From Ypsolopha sequella (lineage: Eukaryota > Arthropoda > Insecta > Lepidoptera > Ypsolophidae): a DNA stretch of 64,000 bases. How positions within the stretch are numbered: the stretch's first letter is position 1; each line of letters begins with the position of its first letter. The stretch spans positions 186,001 to 250,000 of the forward strand of contig CAKOHE010000061.1 in NCBI GenBank assembly GCA_934047225.1, given 5' to 3'. Shown here one piece after another: positions 23,145-33,256 of this stretch. Under the pieces are notes generated by a model. The model was not told the DNA's origin and did not search any database. It was given only the letters and a program-made list of their open reading frames with translations. A program made the position numbers and the translations under genes.

Positions 23145-23285
23145 CCGGAAGATGCACTAACAGCATTCAAGAAGGCCGTAGAAGAGGTGCCTGAGGCGGA
23201 CTGGAAAAAGTGATTCGAAAATTGGTTTAGACGCATGAAACTTTTTAAAGATGCTGGTGGAGAGTTCTTTGAAAATATTGTATAA
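23145..23285 (+). pseudogene. mariner transposase C-terminal relic
   Basis: The frame reads PEDALTAFKKAVEEVPEADW, hits an in-frame TGA at 23211-23213, then continues FENWFRRMKLFKDAGGEFF to a TAA. This is the typical last 45 residues of a mariner transposase. The catalytic DDD region is absent. The stop replaces what is usually a Cys codon in the family. Confidence 0.75.
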
Positions 23286-24240
23286 TAAAACTATAATCCG
23301 AAGAACATTTTTTTTAGCAATCGCAAAAATTTTCGAGTGTCCCACGTATATATACTCATGCCTACGTGCAAAACTGTAATGCTTTCTTTTTTTTTGTAAT
23401 GTAAACCATACTTTAAAAACACTGTATTTTACATCCAGAAACAAAACATAAAAATTTAAAAAATTACATATTTATATTTAGTTACTTCTATAAAGTTTTT
23501 CTTGTAAGCAAGTTTTTTATTGTTACCCTTTCCATACTATCGTACTTTAACTACCTTGCTTTAAATACTGTATGGGAAAGTCTATTTTTTTTGCACGGGT
23601 ATGTTTTTTTTGGAAAATTGTTCAGTATGATCAGTAGGTTTTGGTTAATGGTTTCATTTAAAGCTACCTGTCTATATACATTCTGTATATTACTGACATA
23701 TTTTAGAAATTATATAGCTCGTATTTTTCTAGGGGTTCGACATACATCACCTGTATTGGTGAAACTTCCACAACAAACATACATGCACTAAAGTAAGAGT
23801 TTATCTTTTCTGTTCAGAAATAATACGATTACACCAGATGCAGAAAACAGCAGAGAATCAAACCACCAGAGTCGGCTATAGACTACAAATAAATTATATT
23901 ATTAAATTGAGTACCCGTTCCATCATTGGAATTAATCCTGCAGGAATACATTATTTATTTTTTATTTATTTGGTCTACCAACACATGATACACTTAACAA
24001 CATACAATTAATCTATCGTACAGTAGGAATAGAGTGTAACTACAATAACAGGTAAACACTGCATGCTATACAAATGAGAGGAGTGACGTGTGACGCCAGT
24101 TGGCGGAAGCAGAGACGCACCCGTCTCGGCTCTGGAGACGTCTCGTCCTCCGCCAACCAGTGCTGCTCGTTTAAACATTATATATTTATATATATGTAAC
24201 CAATTTTAATGTGTACATATGTAATTTTATATATTGAAAT
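23286..24240. other. Non-coding spacer with a GC-rich inverted repeat
   Basis: Most is AT-rich. At 24092-24165 a GC-richer block has CCAGTTGGCGGA facing TCCGCCAACCAG around GAGACG/CGTCTC motifs. No coding frame is recognised. Confidence 0.5.
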
Positions 24241-25340
24241 AAAATATAATATATAATAAAATGAACTTTTAAAAGAACTAACTATACTGCACTTATTTAT
24301 GTGTGTTTTTAGAATGAGTTTGTCTACTACATAAAGATTTTTATCAAAATAAAATATAATATATAATAAAATGAACTTTTAAAAGAACTAACTATACTGC
24401 ACTTATTTATGTGTGTTTTTAGAATGAGTTTGTCTACTACATAAAGATTTTTATCAAAATAAAATATAATATATAATAAAATGAACTTTTAAAAGAACTA
24501 ACTATACTGCACTTATTTATGTGTGTTTTTAGAATGAGTTTGTCTACTACATAAATATTTTTATCAAAATAAAATATAATATATAATAAAATGAACTTTT
24601 AAAAGAACTAACTATACTGCACTTATTTATGTGTGTTTTTAGAATGAGTTTGTCTACTACATAAAGATTTTTATCAAAATAAAATATAATATATAATAAA
24701 ATGAACTTTTAAAAGAACTAACTATACTGCACTTATTTATGTGTGTTTTTAGAATGAGTTTGTCTACTACATAAAGATTTTTATCAAAATAAAATATAAT
24801 ATATAATAAAATGAACTTTTAAAAGAACTAACTATACTGCACTTATTTATGTGTGTTTTTAGAATGAGTTTGTCTACTACATAAAGATTTTTATCAAAAT
24901 AAAATATAATATATAATAAAATGAACTTTTAAAAGAACTAACTATACTGCACTTATTTATGTGTGTTTTTAGAATGAGTTTGTCTACTACATAAAGATTT
25001 TTATCAAAATAAAATATAATATATAATAAAATGAACTTTTAAAAGAACTTACTATACTGCACTTATTTATGTGTGTTTTTAGAATGAGTTTGTCTACTAC
25101 ATAAAGATTTTTATCAAAATAAAATATAATATATAATAAAATGAACTTTTAAAAGAACTAACTATACTGCACTTATTTATGTGTGTTTTTAGAATGAGTT
25201 TGTCTACTACATAAAGATTTTTATCAAAATAAAATATAATATATAATAAAATGAACTTTTAAAAGAACTAACTATACTGCACTTATTTATGTGTGTTTTT
25301 AGAATGAGTTTGTCTACTACATAAAGATTTTTATCAAAAT
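24241..25340 (+). repeat. Minisatellite, ten units of 110 bp
   Basis: Units start at 24241, 24351, 24461 and so on every 110 bp to 25231, each opening AAAATATAATATATAATAAA and closing ATTTTTATCAAAAT. Only a few substitutions were seen, such as AAATATTT in the third unit and ACTTACTAT in the eighth, so the array is highly homogeneous. Confidence 0.97.
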
Positions 25341-25727
25341 CAATTGCCATAGATTAAATTAATGGCTTTAATGCTTTATGGCTATATTTTCATCATCCCA
25401 GGAAACCTGTGATAACACACAGGTATACATATTACAGTGATAACATATTACAGTTACCTGTAAGTGGCCAGGTTTTGTATAAGAAAATACAATCCCGTAT
25501 TGATGCCGTATACAATGAGTATTTTTCATACATTTATTTGTTTATTTACTACATTACACTATCTTAACAGCTATCCCAATGCAATAGTGCAATAAGGCTC
25601 TGCTCATTCGGCGCTTGTCACGATCGGACGGCTTTTTTTTGAGACTTAATCTATAAAACTATCTGGTGGTATTAATGGACATTTCGGTTGTTATATACAA
25701 TTTTATAAACTTTTGGTGATTGTGTAG
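25341..25727. other. Spacer or intron before an exon
   Basis: No coding sequence is seen. ATATTACAGTGATAACATATTACAGT near 25428 is a small internal duplication. Confidence 0.4.
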
Positions 25728-25811
25728 CTGGCCAGCTTGTTCAAATAAGTGACGGTCGTGTGTACTCCATCTTCCACGTGTCGGATTCCTGCCCAGCCCT
25801 CGGCGGTCAAG
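25728..25811 (+). CDS. Probable internal host-gene exon, function unknown
   Basis: The exon is preceded by TTGGTGATTGTGTAG and followed by GTGAGTGG, a good acceptor-donor pair. Inside, the second phase is fully open and reads GQLVQISDGRVYSIF then HVSDSCPALGGQ; the other two forward phases contain stops. The block is clearly GC-richer than its surroundings, as expected of coding DNA. It is 84 nt with phase 1 at both borders, so skipping it would keep frame. No family is recognised. Other exons of this gene were not securely found; the exon-like stretch at 27262-27385 is a possible relative. Confidence 0.55.
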
Positions 25812-25880
25812 GTGAGTGGTTACCCCATTATTTGGTGAAGATCAATGCCAAGAAATTACGCCTAGACAGACAAGACAATT

Positions 25881-26465
25881 TGTTTCTGATTGATTTATAG
25901 TTTGTAATGCACTCTAATAATAATTAAGTGCAACTTACTCAGTTTTAACTGTTATAGCGCGCATCACATACTGGAAAACAACAATAAGAAACAAATTTGT
26001 TTCTGATTGATTTATAGTTTGTAATGCACTCTAATAATAATTAAGTGCAACTTACTCAGTTTTAACTGTTATAGCGCGCATCACATACTGGAAAACAACA
26101 ATAAGAAACAAATTTGTTTCTGATTGATTTATAGTTTGTAATGCACTCTAATAATAATTAAGTGCAACTTACTCAGTTTTAACTGTTATAGCGCGCATCA
26201 CATACTGGAAAACAACAATAAGAAACAAATTTGTTTCTGATTGATTTATAGTTTGTAATGCACTCTAATAATAATTAAGTGCAACTTACTCAGTTTTAAC
26301 TGTTATAGCGCGCATCACATACTGGAAAACAACAATAAGAAACAAATTTGTTTCTGATTGATTTATAGTTTGTAATGCACTCTAATAATAATTAAGTGCA
26401 ACTTACTCAGTTTTAACTGTTATAGCGCGCATCACATACTGGAAAACAACAATAAGAAACAAATT
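25881..26465 (+). repeat. Minisatellite, five units of 117 bp
   Basis: TGTTTCTGATTGATTTATAG starts at 25881, 25998, 26115, 26232 and 26349, exactly 117 bp apart. The units look identical by eye. The array starts 70 bp after the exon at 25811. Confidence 0.97.
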
Positions 26466-26496
26466 TCAAGAAAGACAAATATTTTGAAAAACATCG

Positions 26497-26580
26497 ACTG
26501 TCTAGGATTCGAACCTACGACCTCTTGCATTCATGACAAGTGCGCTAGCGATGACTGCGCTACCGAGTGGTTTAGAAAAT
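26497..26580 (-). repeat. tRNA-like sequence, probable SINE head
   Basis: On the minus strand it begins CCACTCGGTAGCGCAGT, an A-box-like start, and has GTAGGTTCGAATCCTA, a strong B box and T arm. A duplicated GCTAGCGC-like stretch spoils a clean D arm, so this is more likely a tRNA-derived SINE or tRNA pseudogene than a working tRNA. Confidence 0.55.
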
Positions 26581-26664
26581 AAAATTTGAACCAATTCGGA
26601 TTAACTTTTGATAACAATTTATTTACTGGCCTTAATTTACTGAACATTTATATAATTATTTTAT

Positions 26665-26850
26665 AATATCCCCCTTTTAATTTATAATGATAATGATTTC
26701 TTCACCACCCAAAGGTTGGCTGAAAGAAATCGCTTTAAGTGGTAAGCCCGCCTTTGTACTAAATTATCTTTTCAAGAGTCTTGTTTTCTTTTTATATGTC
26801 TTTTGTGTACAATAAAGTGTCCATTCATTCATTCATTCATTCAACAATAG
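26665..26850 (+). repeat. LINE 3' end with CATT tail
   Basis: GGTTGGCTGAAAGAAATCGC encodes GWLKEIA, then AAGCCCGCCTTTGTAC, TTTTTATATGTCTTTTGTGT and AATAAAG precede a (CATT)n run. I recognise this as the 3' end of an abundant lepidopteran LINE. Confidence 0.55.
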
Positions 26851-27261
26851 AGGCACGTACCTTGAACAGTAGAGGAACGTACCGGTAAGTAAGTCACGAG
26901 TCACACTCACGGCTATCTGTAAACTGTGAACAACAAATGTTGAGACTTCTAATCAATCCACATGTTTTCATTTCTGGTAAGGTAAAAAAATAATAATGTC
27001 TGTTTAGATATATTTAATTGCTTATTACGAAACACATTAAAAAATATTTTTTTATTGATTCGTTTTAGAGATATTTTGAAAATAATTCAGATATCGAAGA
27101 TGTGGGCTGAAGAGCTACGAAAACCTTTGTCTAGCAGGAAAAAAAAGAACTAGCTATCAAATTTCGAATTTATAACCTCAAACTTGTACGACATTTCCTC
27201 AGAGTCAGAACAATAACTAATTTCCAATGAAAATTTCGAATGGGTTTTCCATGGCGGACAG

Positions 27262-27385
27262 CCGATGATGTTGCTGCGGTATATGCGTGAAAATGACACA
27301 TTCAACGTCGCGGAAATCCGAGGAGCCAAAATGTTGATCTCGTCCAGAGACTCGTTCGTAGAGACATCAGTCGGCTACGTCGAGG
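27262..27385 (+). other. Exon-like open stretch, unassigned
   Basis: The frame reads MMLLRYMRENDTFNVAEIRG then AKMLISSRDSFVETSVGYVE, is GC-richer than its flanks and ends in GTCGAG|GTAAAA, which resembles a donor. GCGGACAG just upstream could be an acceptor but has no pyrimidine tract. The phase does not match the donor at 25811 without a stop. The large hairpin begins three bases after the donor. It is either a host exon cut by that insertion or TE coding sequence; no family is recognised. Confidence 0.3.
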
Positions 27386-27387
27386 TA

Positions 27388-27734
27388 AAAACTTTTAACA
27401 AAAAAATAGCAACCGACTTCAATAGTAACAGCAGTCATTCACTAAAAAGTTAATAATAATTCTATAAAGACCGATGGTACCGAAGCAACGCTTTTGCCGA
27501 CTTCTTTCTTCCTGAAACGTTATGTTATCTAGAAGTCGGCGTTCTTATATTGGTTTTTATGTTGCTATATCGTAGGAAATACGCCGACTTCTAGATAACA
27601 TAATGTTTCAGGAAGAAAGAAGTCGGCAAAAGCGTTGCTTCGGTACCATCGGTCTTTATAGAATTATTATTAACTTTTTAGTGAATGACTGCTGTTACTA
27701 TTGAAGTCGGTTGCTATTTTTTTGTTAAAAGTTT
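27388..27734. repeat. Long near-perfect hairpin, 155-bp arms
   Basis: Arms 27388-27542 and 27581-27734 are reverse complements with one clear mismatch (GAAACGTTATG against CATAATGTTTC), around a 38-nt loop. Each arm contains AACCGACTTCAATAG and AAGTCGGCAAAAGCG, parts of a dispersed lepidopteran repeat with CCGACTTC ends. Confidence 0.95.
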
Positions 27735-27839
27735 ATTTTATTTCACATTTTTTAGTGTTGCTGGGTTAAATTGTGAAATATGGGTAGTTCTTGCAAACGT
27801 GGTTTTAATATGAAACGAAGTTCAAGTGAGTATAAGTAG

Positions 27840-28515
27840 CTATGTTTGAGTAGCTTCCTGCTATCAATCTCGAGTTATGTGCTGTCATTCATTAAAGAGT
27901 TCTACGGTGATGAAGCCAAAATCGAAGGTCAGGTGGGTATACTGGCAATTTTCAAGCAATGCCCTGCAATGAGCACCATAACACAAACTGATTGCCGCAA
28001 TCCAAAGTTATGTGCTGTCATCCGTTGAGGAGTTCTATGGTGATGAAGCCAGGATCGAAGGTCAGGGTGGTATTCTGGTAATCTCCAAGTAATACCCTTG
28101 AATTAGCACCCTAACGCAGTGATTGCCGCAATCTCGAGTTATGTGCTCTGATCCGTTGAGGAGTTCTATGATGAATATGTTGATGAAGCCAGGATCGAAG
28201 GTCAGGTGGAAGAATGATGATTTTCAAGTAATACCTTGTAATCAGCACCCAGGTACAAAGCGATTACCTCAATTTCGAGAGGTATGCTGTCATTTTCTGA
28301 GGAGTTCCACTGCCTATCTCTGAAGACCTTCATCAGATCATGACCAAACCCAAAATGGGACCTACCTGGAAGTACACTCTTTCAAACAAAAAAAGAATTG
28401 TTCAAATCGGTTCAGAAATGACGGAGTTATGGAGTAACAACGCCAAAAAAAAAAAAAGAAAAAAAAAAAACATACAGTCGAATTGAGAACCGCCTCCTTT
28501 TTGAAGTCGGTTAAA
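27840..28515 (+). repeat. Dispersed repeat with internal 120-130 bp tandem units
   Basis: GTTATGTGCTGTCAT..GAGGAGTTCTATGGTGATGAAGCC..ATCGAAGGTCAGG recurs about three times between 27875 and 28320 with variation. The right end reads GAGAACCGCCTCC then TTTTTGAAGTCGGTTAAAAA, the same CCGACTTC terminus as in the hairpin, so hairpin and array probably belong to one element family. An A-rich tract lies at 28446-28471. Confidence 0.65.
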
Positions 28516-28525
28516 AAGGGAAAAT

Positions 28526-28813
28526 ATGTTGTGTTTTGTTCAAGGTAGAGTAACTCCTGAGCATAAAGTTCGTTGCAAAATGTACACAGTGATTGCAACT
28601 ATAAATGAAACCGAAGAAACTATATCGGAGGTGAAATGTGCAGCAAGTGAAGGTGGTTGCAAACATTCAATATGTTTTATCATGCGGCTAATCAAGCGTA
28701 CTGATGAGCCATCAGTGACCTCAGTAAATTGCTACTGGACAAAGCCAAAACTGTCTGATGCTGTGACTAGTGACAAATGTATTTTGGCAAAAGAAATGGA
28801 TAATAAATTATAA
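28526..28813 (+). pseudogene. SWIM-like zinc-finger ORF fragment
   Basis: From about residue 7 the frame reads GRVTPEHKVRCK, then VKCAASEGGCKHSICFIM and RTDEPSVTSVNCYWTKPKLS. The Cys-x(n)-Cys-x-His pattern (VKC..GGCKH) is typical of a SWIM zinc finger, and the following PSVTSVxCYWxKPxLS occurs in insect transposon-like proteins. It ends in TAA after KEMDNKL. One Cys of the usual CxC pair appears lost (VKCAAS). The first half of the protein is absent, so it is a relic, probably TE-derived. Confidence 0.5.
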
Positions 28814-29830
28814 CCTAACTTCTTATTTAGCAACAAGTTGTTGTTATCGAACGGAACTCGGCCCTTGCAGTGTTGCTAACCCTTACCTAAATGTAAACCC
28901 GAAGATTTTTTAAATACCTCTATAAGCCCTAGATAATATTTCTATAATAAAAATGATTTGATGTAGTGCACAAGTCGTTCGTAATTATAAAATAAAACGC
29001 CTTCATATCCAGTTTGTAATTTTTTGATAGAGTCTGTCTGTCTAATGAAAACTGACCTGACACGGGCAAGAGAAAATGACGAAAAAAAAGATTTTCCATA
29101 CCCGTGTAAGGTAGTTACTCTCGGCTTTCATTAGACTGTCTTTGCCATTTTTCGACACTGTTATCAAATTTACACTCTTGTCTTGTACCACAAATACAAA
29201 AATAATAAGCCAAGTTTAGACCTAAATGAATTTTACGAAACGAACGAACTGAGCGACGGCAACAAGCGAACGAATTTGATATAAATGAACTGTTGACTCT
29301 CGCAAGTTTTGTTCGAAGCCCATAAAAAACCCCACAAAAATTCCTGCTTTTTAACACTTCTAATCCCTAAATTTAGGGGTAAAATCCCTAAGATGTCACC
29401 ACTGGGTCCTTGACATTCCGTTTAACTTTTTTGGGACAGGCAAAGGAAAACGTTTTTTTTTTTTTTTTGGCAAAGGCATATGTGCCATTATGCCCACATC
29501 ACCTTTGTTCAAAAATTAAAGATATAAATAAATATTTAAATATGTAAAATCAATATTTTGGAAAGGGGTAAAATTCAAAACCCTTAAACTTTTTATCAGC
29601 TTTCGAGTTAGCTATTAAAATTAGCGGGTTAATAATTTGAAATGTTGTGGATTGTAAGAAAAAGGCCCTAATTTTTACCCAACATTTTTTTTTACCACAC
29701 TGTGTTATGGACGAAATAGTAAAAGTATATTAAATTTTCAAAACATTCGCTAATGGGTTCAGTTGTGAAGAACACCAGTACTCATTAAAATGTATCAAAT
29801 TACATTTTATGTGTAAACAAGTGTTCTGAT
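28814..29830. other. Non-coding spacer
   Basis: No gene is recognised. There are long T and A runs, including a T run at 29453-29468. Confidence 0.35.
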
Positions 29831-30184
29831 TTAATGACCCCATTATAATATAATAGATAAGCTGTCCCATTCATCAGCCCAAACTATATTTAATGACCCT
29901 ATTATAAAATAATAGATAAGCTGTCCCATTCATCAGCCCAAACTATATTTAATGACCCTATTATAATATAATAGATAAGCTGTCCCATTCATCAGCCCAA
30001 ACTATATTTAATGACCCTATTATAATATAATAGATAAGCTGTCCCATTCATCAGCCCAAACTATATTTAATGACCCTATTATAATGTAATAGATAAGCTG
30101 TCCCATTCATCAGCCCAAACTATATTTAATGACCCTATTATAATATAATAGATAAGCTGTCCCATTCATCAGCCCAAACTATAT
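29831..30184 (+). repeat. Minisatellite, six units of 59 bp
   Basis: TTAATGACCC starts at 29831, 29890, 29949, 30008, 30067 and 30126. Units differ at a few bases (CATTATAATATA, TATTATAAAATA, TATTATAATGTA). Confidence 0.95.
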
Positions 30185-30251
30185 TTCCTGAACTATACTC
30201 ATCCTAGACCGTTAAATTTTTCCACCATACCTTTTTTACCTCCTTAATATT

Positions 30252-30345
30252 GAACGCTCACAAGGGCGTTATGTGATTTGTATCAGGCTGTGTGTGCTTC
30301 GGAATGAACAAGGCTTGAAATCACATAACGCCCTCGTGTGCGTTC
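30252..30345. repeat. 94-nt hairpin
   Basis: GAACGCTCACAAGGGCGTTA (30252 on) pairs with TAACGCCCTCGTGTGCGTTC ending at 30345; the full stem is about 28 bp with two mismatches. It is probably a miniature inverted-repeat element. Confidence 0.75.
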
Positions 30346-30389
30346 AGTATGTGCATTACAAAATGTAGTTACAAAAATTGAGTTTAAAG

Positions 30390-31420
30390 GCATGGTCATC
30401 ATCATCATCGTATGGCCTTTGTGTCCTGCATTGTTTTTTCTACAAAGCTATAACTCTAGATCCAGGTTTGATAGCCATTTTTCGCTTCCGGTGTAAGTTG
30501 GTGTAGCTGCTCCAGCCCACCAGACAATTTTCTGATGGGGCACTCAACGATGTGGCGGATAGTCTGTTCTGAGGCTCCACAGTCGCAGCGAGGTGAGTCA
30601 GGGATATCCCATTAGTGCAGGTTGTAGTTGCACCTTGCCACGCCAGTACGGATTCTGCTCAACGTAGTCCATATCTTACGGTGTTCTCTAATGCCTGGCT
30701 TTGTGGCAGAGGGGTCAGATATGATGTTAGCCTGTGAACATTTTTCTTCTCGCCATGTTGCCCGCCACTCAATCGGGTGTCGGATAATGGATGTCGGTCG
30801 ATTTGTTGTCTGATCCTATCCGCAGTCCAGATCGGTTTACGGGAAAGAAATCGCTGAGGCGGTACATGCTCGAGTGTTTTACTAATGGGCATTTTGTGCG
30901 GAGCCTCGTTGAATGCTCTAGTCCACTCGCTAGCAGTTGCTTGCTCTCTCCTGAGCTGAGATGGCGCTATGTGAAATAACATCGGAAGCCATGGTATCGG
31001 AGTTGGCTTGAGGGTACCTGATACAATTCTCATCACTCTGTTCAATTGGACGTCTATTTTATTTGTATGTGTGCTTTGATACCAAACTGGGGCACAAAAC
31101 TCAGCGGTAGAGTACACCAAGGCAGTGCAGAGGTACGCAAGACGTCAGCGTAAGCTCCCCTCGACTTGCCACCTAGCTGGCTGATTAGGCTGACTCAAGT
31201 CTTCAGCTTTTGGGCGACGTTCTCCAGGTGTTCACGTTATTAATTAAATTATGGCGTACTAATTTTCCACAGAATGTCTGCCCAAAGTTCACTGCGACCA
31301 GACTGTTGGAGAGAGAAAAGGAGCTTACTTCAGTTTTTGTAGGGTTTAGTGAAAAGTGAAAAGTATTTATTTGCCACAAAAAAGAAACACACATGCACAG
31401 AGATTTTTTTTTTAAATAAA
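30390..31420 (-). pseudogene. LINE ORF2 C-terminal region, degraded
   Basis: Reading down the minus strand: LNPTKTEVSSFSLSN and FGQTFCGKLVRHN (near 31380-31260) are the post-YADD part of a reverse transcriptase. MVYSTAEFCAPVW and HIAPSQLRREQA (31120-30920) follow. Near 30600-30480 come PRCDCGASEQTIRHIVECP and LEQLHQLTPEA, a C-terminal Cys-rich motif. This order is that of Jockey/CR1-group LINEs. Frameshifts separate the parts (for example near 31130 and 30655), and no catalytic YADD is seen in this block. Confidence 0.75.
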
Positions 31421-31429
31421 GTGACAAAA

Positions 31430-32322
31430 AGGGCCAAACTCAGCAAATGCTGCTAGTTGCAAGCAACTGATAGCGCTGGTTTTCAGTTTGTCCCATTTTT
31501 TACAAATAAAACAAACATTACATATTCCTTCCTTGCAGGTAGGTTTAAAATTTGACTACAATGTTTCTATCAAATTAGATGTAATTTGAAATTATTAATT
31601 TCAATTTTACAAATTGATGCAATAAATTATTAATATTCACGAATTAGAAAAATTTACATCATACATTGCAATACAACATGAGAAAAAAAATAAAAAAAGT
31701 AATAAAAAATAATAATAATACAGAAATATAATTAATTTTTTACTATTCAGGACATAAATAGTTTAGTTGTAGTTGCCATATTGTGTAGTATTTCTTTAGC
31801 ACACGGAGACGTTCAGATAGAACAGCTTCTGTATCTTCCGTTTCGCCGATACAATTTCGGCATTATCAAGGCGAGTGTCGTTCTTAGGAACAGTTGGCGG
31901 CAAAGAGGAGACTGAGAGCTAGCGACCAAATCGGTCATGTGGCTTCAGCTGTATTGAAACTCCGTTAGCTACTTCCCTGAACAACCTTGTGCTGGCAGGC
32001 CGCGCACGGTGGGTGCGGGTGTAGTAGGGTGGGTAAAAAAATGTGGGCTCAGCGACTTTTTTTTTTTTTTCAAACAGTTGCTCTGTACTCCCTGTGCACC
32101 CAAAAAAAAATTTATATCGATAGGGTGATGAGAAGGGGTTGCCAGCGTTAATTAAAATTACTAAAATAATAATAATTTTCATGTGGCTCAGATATCAGCC
32201 GGCGAACGCGTCATCGCGCTCACTGCTCACGGCGGCTTGGTACTTTTAATTAAAAAAATTTTTTGGTTCACAGCAGCATGCCCTATGACATAATGCTGTG
32301 AAAGTAACTAAAATAGACTAAT
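31430..32322. other. Non-coding spacer
   Basis: It is AT-rich with a short AAT run near 31710. GC-richer DNA at 31920-32040 (GGCCGCGCACGGTGGGTGCG) is repeat-like. No gene is recognised. Confidence 0.35.
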
Positions 32323-32562
32323 CTAGCAGTATATAGAGTCTTTAACTAAATAAGGAAGGCCATTTATGTAAATTAAAAACAACAACAGCCCCAACATGGA
32401 ACCGTGCGGGACACCTATTTTAACTAATGCTCCACTTGCATCTACCCCATTAATGTCTACCTTTTGAATTCGATCACTAAGATATGACGTCAATAACGCC
32501 GAAGATTTACTCCATAGGCGTCGTCCCCATAGGAGGCGTGGGGAGTGGGGAGGAAAGGACAT
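32323..32562 (-). pseudogene. LINE reverse transcriptase fragment
   Basis: The frame holds LLTSYLSDRIQKVDINGVDA then GVPHGSMLGLLLFLIYINGL, matching reverse transcriptase blocks 3-4 of Jockey/CR1-type LINEs, in which GVPQGSxLGPLLFxxYIND is standard. H for Q and L for P mark decay. The YADD block is absent from this fragment. Confidence 0.75.
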
Positions 32563-32798
32563 AGCATGAGTTCACATGAGATCTATATTGTTGGACAGCT
32601 GTACTTTACATAATCTTTTTTATTATTTGTATCAAACAAATTTTAATTGATTCTGATTTGAATTATGCGTTTCATTATTTTTTATGAAACATAATATTTA
32701 AATAAAAATCCTAATTTTAATATAGCTTAACTAGTTACTTATTTCACTTACAATTATAATAGTATCATATTTCCTATTAAATATGAAAAGCTTATATC
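32563..32798. other. Left flank of the gypsy element
   Basis: It is AT-rich and non-coding, and ends in TATC, which is repeated after the right LTR. Confidence 0.5.
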
Positions 32799-33036
32799 TG
32801 TAGCGACACGTGTACGCACACATTTATAAACTGCAGTTTCAGCAAGCAGTTTCGAGTCACATCGACATACATCGATGTCACGCCAGTCGTCTCCCATCCC
32901 GTTTAGCACAAGGTTGCGCCCTATTGTACGATATTGTATTTACGTGTTTATACAGAATATAAAGTTTTCAGTGAATTAGCATATGCGTTTTCAATCTACA
33001 TTGACCCCTGCAAATAGAGAGAACCCTATATGAACA
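32799..33036 (+). repeat. Gypsy 5' LTR
   Basis: It starts TGTAGCGACACGTG and ends CCCTATATGAACA. GAATATAAAGTTTTC near 32957 is a TATA-like site. Confidence 0.95.
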
Positions 33037-33037
33037 T

Positions 33038-33047
33038 TGGTGACCCC
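33038..33047 (+). other. Gypsy primer-binding site (tRNA-Trp type)
   Basis: TGGTGACCCC begins one base after the LTR and complements the last ten bases of an animal tRNA-Trp including CCA. The match weakens after this (AGACAT). Confidence 0.75.
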
Positions 33048-33256
33048 AGACATTTGGAACATTCAGCCTTCAAGTTATAGTGAAAGACTTTTTAGTGATT
33101 TTATAGACATTTTTGCGTGAGGTCGTATTAAGGGGACGGCTCACTTGTGCGCCTTGTGCTAAACCCATGAAAATTTATCGGTCGGTTTTCGTGCGATTTT
33201 AAGGACCGTTTTTACGAAGTTATTTTCAAGACATTTTTATTTGTGTGTTGTTCATC

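Noticed and set aside
24241..26465. CRISPR array
   Set aside because: Tandem units without distinct spacers, in a eukaryotic genome; these are minisatellites.
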